Positions 1 through 7,949 of a DNA stretch of 45,920 bases are shown piece by piece. Source of the stretch: Gammaproteobacteria bacterium (lineage in GTDB: Bacteria; Pseudomonadota; Gammaproteobacteria; GCA-2400775); the NCBI GenBank assembly GCA_013151045.1, contig JAADIY010000031.1:1-45920 (forward strand), written 5' to 3'. The notes under the pieces were generated by a model. That model searched no databases and had not been told where the DNA came from. It saw only the letters and a program-made list of their open reading frames with translations. The stretch's first letter is position 1. Every line of letters begins with the position of its first letter. A program made the translations under genes and the position numbers.

Positions 1-2143
1 GGCGGCCTTTGACATCATAGACCATGTCGAGGGTGATGTTGTCGGGGGTGATGACTTGGGTCATTTGTCCGGCGGCGTCGTATTGATAACGGGTGACTCT
101 GATATTGCCTGGGCTTGCCGCTGGCGGTGTCTCGGTCAAGGTTTCGAGCAATGCCTGGTCGTTGTAGACATAGGTGGTGACTAGGTTGTTGGGGCTAACA
201 CTGCGTGTTACCAGGCCGCGTGTGTCGTATTGCATTGCTGTGGTATGACCCAGCTGGTTGACGATTTGGGTGGCGTTGCCTTGTGGGTCACGGCTGATGG
301 TGGTGGTGTTGCCGCGTGGGTTAATAAACTGTGTCACTAAAGAGTTTTCGTCATAGTTATAACGATACTCTGCACCATTAAATCCTTCTCTTACTAAAGT
401 TGGGTTACCCAAGGCATCAAAATTACGTGTAATTTGTGACGTATTTGGCCGCGTCGTTTCCGTCGGCAAGCTATCCTCGTCTCGCTGAAAACGCGTCACA
501 CGACCCACTGCGTCTTCTTTCATTATTGGCGCACTATTACTATCCACCTGACTCATCGAAAGATTGCCATTTTGATCAACCAGCAAATTTTGTACGTCGC
601 GGCTAAGGGTAGGTCTGGGGGCGAGATTAAAGCGGTTAACCCCTTCACCACCACTGCTATCTATAACACCATTAACTCCGCTTGGCGTCAGCCCAATAGT
701 GCTGCCATCGGCAAGTTCGGCACCGATGATTCGGTTTTGTGCGTTATACGTATACTGCTTGCGATTATCGCGCTGATCTTCCTGAGCAGTAAGAAGGTGA
801 TTAGCATCATACTCAAAATCACGCTCGTCACCGTTAGGCTCTATGATTTTAATTAAATTTCCGTCTGCATCATGCACAAACGTGGTCGTACGATTCAGTG
901 GATCACTGATCGTACGAATACGATTACCGACATAAGTAAACTGATATTCACGGCCTGTTGGATCGATAATACGGTTTAGACTGCCATTGCCATTATAGAT
1001 GTACTGGGTAACGTTGCCATTACGATCCGACATGGTGGTTTGGAAACCATCAGTACCAAAGTTATAGATAGTTCCGTCTTTCATACGCCTGCTGAAGCTG
1101 CCATCTGCTAAGCGACTTAACGTTGAGAAATCCGTATTAGCGGACTCATAAATCTGAGCACCGCTGGGGCTAGCATCGGCAGGTGGCATAAAACGCAACC
1201 CGGTTTGATCGCCTTCACTGATAAGTATCATGCCATCTGAACTTTCATATAAGCGCTGTAGACCATTCAATGTCCAGCCCGATCCAAAGAAACTATCGCT
1301 TTCATTCTGAATGACAACTGTGCCACTAACCATTTCTGAGCGGCGCGAAATCGGAAATAAACAGTTAACTTCCATGTCATAGTTGTAAATGCCTGACTCA
1401 AACATAGACCCATTGATTTGTGTTGCAATACGCGTGGTTTCGAACTGACCTGGAATTGAAGATCGCGTAATGTTAGTCTCACTGAACAAGAGCGCACCCT
1501 GCTCAATACCTGCGACACTAATCTGCGTAGACATACCGATTGGCGGCGGCGCGAAGTTACCAAAGGTTGATGACAAACGCACTATAGGACGAGGATCGGC
1601 TAGCTGACTGTTATAACTTAGATTAACCGTTCTTGCTTTACCTAATGAGTAATAGCTTGGTAGCTGATGATCTTCACCTAAATTACCCGATGTTAAACTA
1701 ATTCGACATGCTCCGTTTTCACACGGATCCTTATCCATTGGCTCACCTTGGTCGCCATCGCCCTCCATGTTACTTACAGGCGCTTGTGGCACCGTTCCGT
1801 GCCATGAATTACTTTGCACGATGCCACCAAATGAATCGACGGTACGGCCATCGTTACTGACTGCACCCTCACCAATTTTTTCAAATTGTCCGGTGTCATG
1901 ATTGAGCGCGAAAAAATCCATAATCGCACCCGGCGGGAAATTCTCAATATTTGGGAACGAAATTGGTACTGGCTCTGGGTAAACCACACCAAACGGTTGT
2001 ATCGAAATGTAATACGACAAATCAATATCTTCAGGTAAAGGTTGCGGGCCCTGACTTGGGTCTTCAACACGAGTAATGATGATCTCGCCGACAAACTGGC
2101 TGCCGTCTTCATCCAGTCTTGCCGCATTGGGTGGAATAGTCAT
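1..2143 (-). CDS. RHS/YD-repeat protein, 3' part outside window
   Basis: Reading leftward from an ATG at 2143, the frame stays open to the window edge (about 714 codons), so the C-terminus, where RHS proteins carry any variable or toxic domain, is not visible. The first ~120 residues resemble the domain that precedes RHS regions in large surface proteins (PFGVVYPEPVPISFPN, then FALNHDTGQFEKIGEG). A stretch with SYNSQLADPRP follows, and from about residue 340 typical YD repeats appear (YIYNGNGSLNRIIDPTGREY, FVHDADGNLIKIIEPNGDE, YQYDAAGQMTQVITPDN). The ATG has no well-spaced ribosome binding site and no signal peptide. The frame continues upstream of the ATG only to a TGA about ten codons back. 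The upstream ORF ends just 11 bp away, so this is probably the back half of that gene, cut off by a frameshift. RHS identity is clear; whether it is an independent gene is doubtful. Confidence 0.88.
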   Translation of the reverse strand, partial: MTIPPNAARLDEDGSQFVGEIIITRVEDPSQGPQPLPEDIDLSYYISIQPFGVVYPEPVPISFPNIENFPPGAIMDFFALNHDTGQFEKIGEGAVSNDGRTVDSFGGIVQSNSWHGTVPQAPVSNMEGDGDQGEPMDKDPCENGACRISLTSGNLGEDHQLPSYYSLGKARTVNLSYNSQLADPRPIVRLSSTFGNFAPPPIGMSTQISVAGIEQGALLFSETNITRSSIPGQFETTRIATQINGSMFESGIYNYDMEVNCLFPISRRSEMVSGTVVIQNESDSFFGSGWTLNGLQRLYESSDGMILISEGDQTGLRFMPPADASPSGAQIYESANTDFSTLSRLADGSFSRRMKDGTIYNFGTDGFQTTMSDRNGNVTQYIYNGNGSLNRIIDPTGREYQFTYVGNRIRTISDPLNRTTTFVHDADGNLIKIIEPNGDERDFEYDANHLLTAQEDQRDNRKQYTYNAQNRIIGAELADGSTIGLTPSGVNGVIDSSGGEGVNRFNLAPRPTLSRDVQNLLVDQNGNLSMSQVDSNSAPIMKEDAVGRVTRFQRDEDSLPTETTRPNTSQITRNFDALGNPTLVREGFNGAEYRYNYDENSLVTQFINPRGNTTTISRDPQGNATQIVNQLGHTTAMQYDTRGLVTRSVSPNNLVTTYVYNDQALLETLTETPPAASPGNIRVTRYQYDAAGQMTQVITPDNITLDMVYDVKGR

Positions 2144-2175
2144 CGTTACCGGTGCTAGGATTTCACCCCAGTTTC
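2144..2175 (-). other. probable frameshift junction between Ig-array ORF and RHS ORF
   Basis: The upstream frame ends at TAG (2155-2157). The RHS frame is open from just upstream of this point. On the coding strand a run of four G (2166-2169 on the plus strand as C4) sits inside the overlap of open frames. One extra G here would join the two frames as ...SSAETG-GEILAPVTMTIPPNAA... with no stop. The junction falls between a carboxypeptidase-regulatory-like domain and the pre-RHS domain. This could be a true mutation, a phase-variable or programmed site, or a sequencing error. Confidence 0.6.
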
Positions 2176-5100
2176 AGCACTACTGGTAATAATGCTGGTT
2201 TGTGTTGGAACAACCTGGTCAGCTGCTTCAATATCTAGTGGCAATAAAATGACTGGATCCGTTAACAGGTTAGTTACCCCCGCTATTAAACTGATGGTTT
2301 CAGGCACCTCTGCGAAGACGCCAAGGTTTCTATCAACCGTTCCACCATCGATAAGTAACCGTGTTTCACCTGAGACATTTAAATTGTTAAATGTAAATGT
2401 GCCGTCAATGGCACTAACTGTAGTAACACCATCTACTGCTAATGTCACGCCCGGTAGGGGCGCGGAATCGGTCGTAACAACACGACCAATTAAACCCGTT
2501 ACGCCGCTAGGCTCTGGCACTGTAAAGGTAACCGTTTGTTCAATCTCTTCATCATCAGTCATCGCCATAAAGGTCAAATCAAAGCTACCTATTTGGGCAA
2601 GTGTCGGTGTGTAACTAAGCTCGCCACTACTATCGTTGAAACTCATCCCTTGCGGTAAAGGTAAAGGTGAAATACCAAGGATGATATCAGCGTCTTCGGC
2701 GTCCATCACTATGACGTTAAAGCTAAGACTTTGGCCCAAGAGCGCCGTTTGGTTACCGATTGGCATTATGGTGAGGTTAACCGGTGCGGGTGGGTTAATA
2801 GTCACTGCTGCACTTACATTGCCTGCAGCATCAACGGCTACTATGCTCAAGACATCGTCATTCTCTCCATTGATCTGTGCGCTAAAACTGCCATTGCTAT
2901 TGGCTGTTACGGTGACGACCTCATTAGTACGTGTATTACTAATGCGTACGGTGATGTTTACATCAACACTGTTGGCATTGCCTTGCAAACTGATAATGCC
3001 GCTTTGGGCGTTACTGCGATTAATAAGATTGGCAACTGGTGTGTTAGGCGCAGCGCTGTCTCGGCTAATGGTTAATATGGCTTGACCGAGGTTGCCCGCA
3101 TTATCTGATGCTAAAAGCGTTAGGGTATTAGCCCCTTCTGCTAACGGTATGGTCACACCAAAACTTAGATCGCCCGCCACAACCACTGGAGCACCGTTAA
3201 TCGTCAGGCTGGATATTTCACTAACGCTGCCAGTGATATCAATACTTTCGCTGGTGGTCAAAGTATTATTGGCCGGGCTGACAATAGTGATGGTGGGACC
3301 AACGGTGTCGCGGGTGACGCTAACGATGACTTGGCTACTGTTATTGGCAGCATCGGTGGCGATAAAGGTAAAGCTGTTGGCACCAACGTTTAAGGGAATC
3401 GGCGCAATAGTAAAGCTGTTGTCTGACGCAAGGGGTATGGCGATACCATTAAAAGTGAGGCTGGCGACTTCACTAAGGCTGCCACTAAAGCCTTGTTCGG
3501 CAAGGCTGGTCACTAAACCATCAACTGGCTCGGTAATGGTGATAACGGGTGTGATGCTATCGCGGGTGATGGTGATATTGGTCTGTGTGCTATTACCGGC
3601 CGCATCAGTGGCAACGAAAGTAAAGCGGTTATCGCCTTCGTTTAAGGCAATGTTGCCAGTAGAAAACGACCCGTCACTGGCTAAGGTAGTGGGTATGCCG
3701 TCAAGCGTTAAGGATGCTGCATCATCGACATTGCCTTGTATCACGATCTGGCTTTGATTAGTCACCAGACCGTCTTGCGGTGTGGTGATGCTAATAATGG
3801 GTGCGGCACTATCGCGTATGACCGTGACAACCACTTGGCTGTTATTGCCCGCCGCATCAGTGGCGACAAAGGTGAAGACGTTTGCGCCCTCGGTCAATGC
3901 GCTTGCTGGCAGGCTAAAACTGTTGTCTTCAGCAAGCGTCACGGCATTGCCGTTTAAGGTGAGTGTTGCGGCTTCGCTTAGGCTACCTACAATATCAATG
4001 CTAGCCGCTTGGGTAATATTGCCATCGGTTGGGCTGGTAAGGGTAATAATGGGGGTGATGCTATCGAGCGTGAGCGTGAGGATTAGCTCGGCACTGTTGC
4101 CGCTGCTGTCGGTGGCCGTCAGGGTGAAACTGTTGACACCTTCAACCAGAGTGATGGGGCTTTGGGTGAAACTGCCGTTCTGATTGAGGGTGACAGTGGT
4201 GCCATTGAGGGTGAGTTCATCTGCTCCTGCTACGCTACCGCTAATGGTGATCTCGGCCTGGTTAGTGGTGCTGTTGTTTTGTGGCGCGCTGATACTGATG
4301 ACGGGGGCTTGTGAATCTCGGCTGACGGTGATGCTACGCTCGGTTTGATTGCCGGCGGCGTCAATAGCGATAAAAGCAAAGGTGTTGTCACCTTCTGCTA
4401 GTGGCGTGTCTGTCAGGCTGAAGGTGTTGTCCTCTTCGAGGCCGACGGCCGCGCCGTTAAGTGTGAGGCTGGCTGGCTCACTGAGGTTGCCGCTGATGAT
4501 GATGGTTTCTGCACCGGTCACGCTGCCATCGGCCGGTGAGGTGATGGTGATTTGTGGGGCGATGGTATCGAGGGTGACGATGAGGACTTCGGTGACTGTA
4601 TTGCCATTGGTATCGGTGGCGATAAAGGTAAAGCTATTTTCGCCTTCGATTAAATTCGTATTAGCAAGGCTAAAGATGCCTTCTGGCGTTAAGCTCACTG
4701 GAGCATCGTTGACGGTCAGGGTGTCGGTATCGGTGGTCGTACCATTGATGGTTAATAGCGGCTCGTTGGTAATGAGGCCGTCACTCGGGGCGGTAATGGC
4801 GATGCTGGGCAAGGCGGTATCAAGGGTGATGGTAATATCGAGGGTGATTTGCTCGTCGCCATCGTCAGCAATGAGACTAACGTTATTAGCCCCTTCTTGC
4901 AGGGTAACAGGCTGGTTAAAGTTGAACTCGGCATCGACAGTGACCACTTCACCATTGAGCGTTAGCGTCGCAGCGCGATTGAGGTTGCCCTGAAAATTGA
5001 TATTGGCATTGGCGACAACATCGCCGTCGTTGGGTGAGTTAAGGGTAATGGTCAGTGGCGCGGCATCACTCAGGGTGATGGTGACAATAGCGGTGTTTGA

Positions 5101-6327
5101 AAGATTACCGGCGTTGTCTTCGACTGTGGCGGTGAGTTCCGCTGGGCCTTCGACGAGTTCACCGGTCTCTGCTGGCAGACAATCTATGTTGGTATCAACA
5201 AAGGTGCAGTCTACGGCAAGCTCTTCTCCATTGACGGTGATACTCACGCTTTCTTGATTTATATTATCGACACCATCGCTGATATTAAGAGCAAGGGTTA
5301 AATCCTCTATCACCACCAGATCGCTTTCTTCGGGAACTATAAAGGCTATTTCAGGGGCATTGCGATCGCGGCCAATGGCGATATCGCGTACGGCTCTTGG
5401 GATACGAAGGTTGTCAAGGCGACTGCCGTCAAAATCAAATTGGCGCAGGCGGCGGTTACGGCTGACCCACACGCTCTCGGTGGCCTCATCAATCATCAGG
5501 TCTTGCAAGCCGCTGCGGCCAAAGAATGGCAAAATACTAAAGGCAATGGGGCCGTCAGCAAAGGCACGCACGAGGCTGCGGCGGGTGATTAAATAGACGT
5601 CGCCGTTTTCGGCCACGCGCATACGGTTAATGAATGGGATTTGAAAATTAAGATCAAAGCCGTTGCTGTTACTGTAACGACGCAAGCGCCCTTCGACGCC
5701 TGCCCAGAGTACGCCAGTAACGGGATTCACAGCGATATCGAGGACTCGGCGATTACTGCGAATACGATCCACTTCAATCAGCTCATCGTCGATCATGGCC
5801 AGGGCGACGATGTTACGGTTACCGGATATCCAGACTCGATCATTGACGATATCAACGCTAACGCCACTGACAAATTGCTGAAAGGTGAAGCGACGTATTT
5901 CAACACCGTCTTGATTAAAAACAAACAGGCGTCGGCCTGCGGTGAGCCAGACGTAACCGTCGTTAGGATTAACTTCTAATCGTGCGGTGTTGGCATCACT
6001 GGTGAATACAGGCGTGATCTGTTGAAATTGACCAGCCAGATTAAAGGCCAATAGGCCTTGGTCGCTGAACACCCAGAGGCGGTCTCGCTCAATGTCAGGA
6101 ACAACTTCACGGACGGTGCGTTGCAAATTGGGGATTTGAACTACGACACTGTTATCAACTTTGGAAAAACCAAAGACAGCGTTATTTTGGGCTACCCATA
6201 AAAGATCAGGGCGCTCTTCAGCTTGGACGGACAAGCTTAAAGCAAGCAGACTCAGCAACCATACTGAGACGAATTTATGCATGCTTATACACGGCCAACT
6301 GACCAAGCTCCATTGAGCGCCCTTCAT
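2155..6327 (-). CDS. exported beta-propeller / multi-Ig-like surface protein
   Basis: This 1390-residue protein begins with a Sec signal peptide; the hydrophobic core lies around residues 19-34 and cleavage is likely after SVQA at 36. Residues ~40-320 form blade-like repeats with recurring W-V/L-F/S patterns (LLWVAQNN, RLWVFSDQG, YVWLTAGR, RVWISGNR), suggesting a beta-propeller. An Ig-like domain follows, then about eight tandem units of ~88 residues, each starting like P-x-I-x-I-T-x-P-x-D-G and ending like A-x-D-x-x-G-N, as in bacterial Ig/glucodextranase-type domains. Then come a He_PIG/cadherin-like segment and a carboxypeptidase-regulatory-like domain (TGLIGRVVTTDSAPLPGVTL). The ATG at 6327 has AGGGGAAGAGG directly upstream; an inner ATG at 6282 would give a more ordinary signal peptide but has no ribosome binding site. 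The gene ends 11 bp before the RHS ORF and probably once formed a single protein of more than 2100 residues with it. Role unknown; adhesion or surface display is inferred. Confidence 0.85.
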   Translation of the reverse strand: MKGAQWSLVSWPCISMHKFVSVWLLSLLALSLSVQAEERPDLLWVAQNNAVFGFSKVDNSVVVQIPNLQRTVREVVPDIERDRLWVFSDQGLLAFNLAGQFQQITPVFTSDANTARLEVNPNDGYVWLTAGRRLFVFNQDGVEIRRFTFQQFVSGVSVDIVNDRVWISGNRNIVALAMIDDELIEVDRIRSNRRVLDIAVNPVTGVLWAGVEGRLRRYSNSNGFDLNFQIPFINRMRVAENGDVYLITRRSLVRAFADGPIAFSILPFFGRSGLQDLMIDEATESVWVSRNRRLRQFDFDGSRLDNLRIPRAVRDIAIGRDRNAPEIAFIVPEESDLVVIEDLTLALNISDGVDNINQESVSITVNGEELAVDCTFVDTNIDCLPAETGELVEGPAELTATVEDNAGNLSNTAIVTITLSDAAPLTITLNSPNDGDVVANANINFQGNLNRAATLTLNGEVVTVDAEFNFNQPVTLQEGANNVSLIADDGDEQITLDITITLDTALPSIAITAPSDGLITNEPLLTINGTTTDTDTLTVNDAPVSLTPEGIFSLANTNLIEGENSFTFIATDTNGNTVTEVLIVTLDTIAPQITITSPADGSVTGAETIIISGNLSEPASLTLNGAAVGLEEDNTFSLTDTPLAEGDNTFAFIAIDAAGNQTERSITVSRDSQAPVISISAPQNNSTTNQAEITISGSVAGADELTLNGTTVTLNQNGSFTQSPITLVEGVNSFTLTATDSSGNSAELILTLTLDSITPIITLTSPTDGNITQAASIDIVGSLSEAATLTLNGNAVTLAEDNSFSLPASALTEGANVFTFVATDAAGNNSQVVVTVIRDSAAPIISITTPQDGLVTNQSQIVIQGNVDDAASLTLDGIPTTLASDGSFSTGNIALNEGDNRFTFVATDAAGNSTQTNITITRDSITPVITITEPVDGLVTSLAEQGFSGSLSEVASLTFNGIAIPLASDNSFTIAPIPLNVGANSFTFIATDAANNSSQVIVSVTRDTVGPTITIVSPANNTLTTSESIDITGSVSEISSLTINGAPVVVAGDLSFGVTIPLAEGANTLTLLASDNAGNLGQAILTISRDSAAPNTPVANLINRSNAQSGIISLQGNANSVDVNITVRISNTRTNEVVTVTANSNGSFSAQINGENDDVLSIVAVDAAGNVSAAVTINPPAPVNLTIMPIGNQTALLGQSLSFNVIVMDAEDADIILGISPLPLPQGMSFNDSSGELSYTPTLAQIGSFDLTFMAMTDDEEIEQTVTFTVPEPSGVTGLIGRVVTTDSAPLPGVTLAVDGVTTVSAIDGTFTFNNLNVSGETRLLIDGGTVDRNLGVFAEVPETISLIAGVTNLLTDPVILLPLDIEAADQVVPTQTSIITSSAETGVKS

Positions 6328-6370
6328 CCTCTTCCCCTTGTTATCTTTATTCCCTAAACAAACTATCGTG

Positions 6371-7885
6371 CTAAGACGCGGCTTGTGATGTGGCTAAACT
6401 GGGTAAGGCGCCACTGTAGCGATACTCTTTGCCGGAGACGGTAATCAATACCGTTTCAGAGGAGCCATCCATGCCAGCAGCCACCACAATGCGCTCAACA
6501 CGCTCACCCTTGGCAAAACGTGACATGTCATCACCGATTGAGGCGGTGACAGTGAAGCTGACCTGGGCGGATAAGGTGCTGGGGCCTTCAGGTAGCTCTA
6601 TCGTTGCACTGGCCGTGGCATTGACGATATCCCCCGACAAAGCACCACTTAAGGTTGACGTAGGCGGCGCACTGGCAGGTGTTACGGTTAACTGAACTGT
6701 ATTGCCTACTGGCACACCACTACTTACAAAAGCAACCGTGACCGGGTTGGCGGTACCAGCCGGTAATAAAATATCTGCGCTACCGGTTGGTGATGCGGGT
6801 GCCGCTACGCCTGCGACGCTGGTAATGCGTAGATTAGGCAAACCGGGGACAAAGATGTCTTGGGGTTCAAAAAAAGAAAACAGTGGTGTAGTTGAAGATA
6901 CAAAGTTAAAACTCTCCGCCTCTAATCTAATTCTCCCCAAGCCACCGCGGCCACCGTTACTAGTGCTGGTAAAACTGTTACCACCAATACTGCCAAAGTT
7001 TGCTGATATAGAACCATTACCTTGGAGAGTTGACGCGACTATCCGAATGGCTCCGCCACTACCACCACCTCCCGTTGAACCGGACCCAGCTCTATCACTA
7101 CCACTACTCGAACCCGATGAACCCCCATTAGCTAATATAGATCCATTAATCGATGCAGCTCCAGAAACAGCAATTAAGATGGCGCCACCGCCACCGCCAC
7201 CGCCAGAACCAGAAAATACACGGCCTGCTCCACCGCCACCACCACCAGAACCCCCAATTAATGGCAATAAATTCTCGGAACCATAAGGCGTTCCTTCACT
7301 ACCACTAAAAGTATCATTTGCATCTACTCTACAAGTACCAGTAGTCTGAGGACGTCCACTCGCACCTAATGCAGTATTATCCCCATAATTTGCACCGCCA
7401 CCGCCACAGTTAAAGTTAGTAGTAGTACTTACGGCACCACCTGCTCCTGCACCAGGGCCTAAACCCGTTGCTGCAATTCGATTACCATTGGCATCGCCAC
7501 CGGCTCCACCATCAAAACCGCCTGGTCCACCAATACCTGGTAAACCATCATCGCCAACATTACCATCACCTGCTGTACCAACATTGGTCGCATTACCACC
7601 ACTGACATCAATGGTGCCATCAATGGTGACGTCGCCACTGGCTAAAATGGTCACCGGGGTATTGGTGGCATTTCTCTGAAAGGTTATTGTCACACCGGTA
7701 GGAATATTGACGTTAGTGAAATTGAATATGCCGTCGGCAGGCAAGGTTAATTGCGTATTGACCGTTGGTGTAAAGGCACCGTCGGTTTCGGTACTGCCAC
7801 TGTCGAATACGGCAAACGCCATTGACGGGATGGTTGCAAACGCCACCGCTAAGGGCAGCAGTTTTTTATAAATTGAGTGGTTCAT
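6371..7885 (-). CDS. secreted glycine-rich protein
   Basis: I place the start at the ATG at 7885 because AGGAGG lies nine bases before it and the resulting 504-residue protein opens directly with a signal peptide (MNHSIYKKLLPLAV..., cleavage after SMAFA). An ATG at 7927 with AAGGAA upstream is the alternative. After export the protein has a beta-helix-like segment (PVTILASGDVTIDGTIDVSG), then about 200 residues very rich in Gly, Ser and Ala (GGAGGDANG, GGSGGGGGGAG, GGGGGGGAI), and a C-terminal all-beta part ending SGKEYRYSGALPSLATS. It sits between the TIG-repeat gene (64 bp away) and the propeller gene (43 bp away) on the same strand, which implies one operon. No enzymatic motif is visible. 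It could be a fibrous surface or matrix protein; function is not recognised. Confidence 0.8.
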   Translation of the reverse strand: MNHSIYKKLLPLAVAFATIPSMAFAVFDSGSTETDGAFTPTVNTQLTLPADGIFNFTNVNIPTGVTITFQRNATNTPVTILASGDVTIDGTIDVSGGNATNVGTAGDGNVGDDGLPGIGGPGGFDGGAGGDANGNRIAATGLGPGAGAGGAVSTTTNFNCGGGGANYGDNTALGASGRPQTTGTCRVDANDTFSGSEGTPYGSENLLPLIGGSGGGGGGAGRVFSGSGGGGGGGAILIAVSGAASINGSILANGGSSGSSSGSDRAGSGSTGGGGSGGAIRIVASTLQGNGSISANFGSIGGNSFTSTSNGGRGGLGRIRLEAESFNFVSSTTPLFSFFEPQDIFVPGLPNLRITSVAGVAAPASPTGSADILLPAGTANPVTVAFVSSGVPVGNTVQLTVTPASAPPTSTLSGALSGDIVNATASATIELPEGPSTLSAQVSFTVTASIGDDMSRFAKGERVERIVVAAGMDGSSETVLITVSGKEYRYSGALPSLATSQAAS

Positions 7886-7949
7886 GGTTTGAGCCCTCCT
7901 GTTAGTGCGGTTGCTGTTTGTGTTCATGATATTTTCCTTGGTTAACGCG

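Noticed and set aside
3100-5100. Regularly spaced similar DNA segments that might suggest CRISPR or tandem satellite DNA
   Set aside because: The ~265-bp period matches the Ig-like domain repeats of the encoded protein, and the units are too long and divergent for CRISPR.
2192-5260. Many plus-strand ORFs of 100-220 codons in this stretch
   Set aside because: They mirror the minus-strand Ig-array gene, have no ribosome binding sites and show low-complexity Val/Leu/Ser-rich products.
6900-7600. Long plus-strand proline-rich ORFs opposite the glycine-rich gene
   Set aside because: Pro codons are the complement of Gly codons; the minus-strand frame has a signal peptide and ribosome binding site, the plus-strand frames do not.
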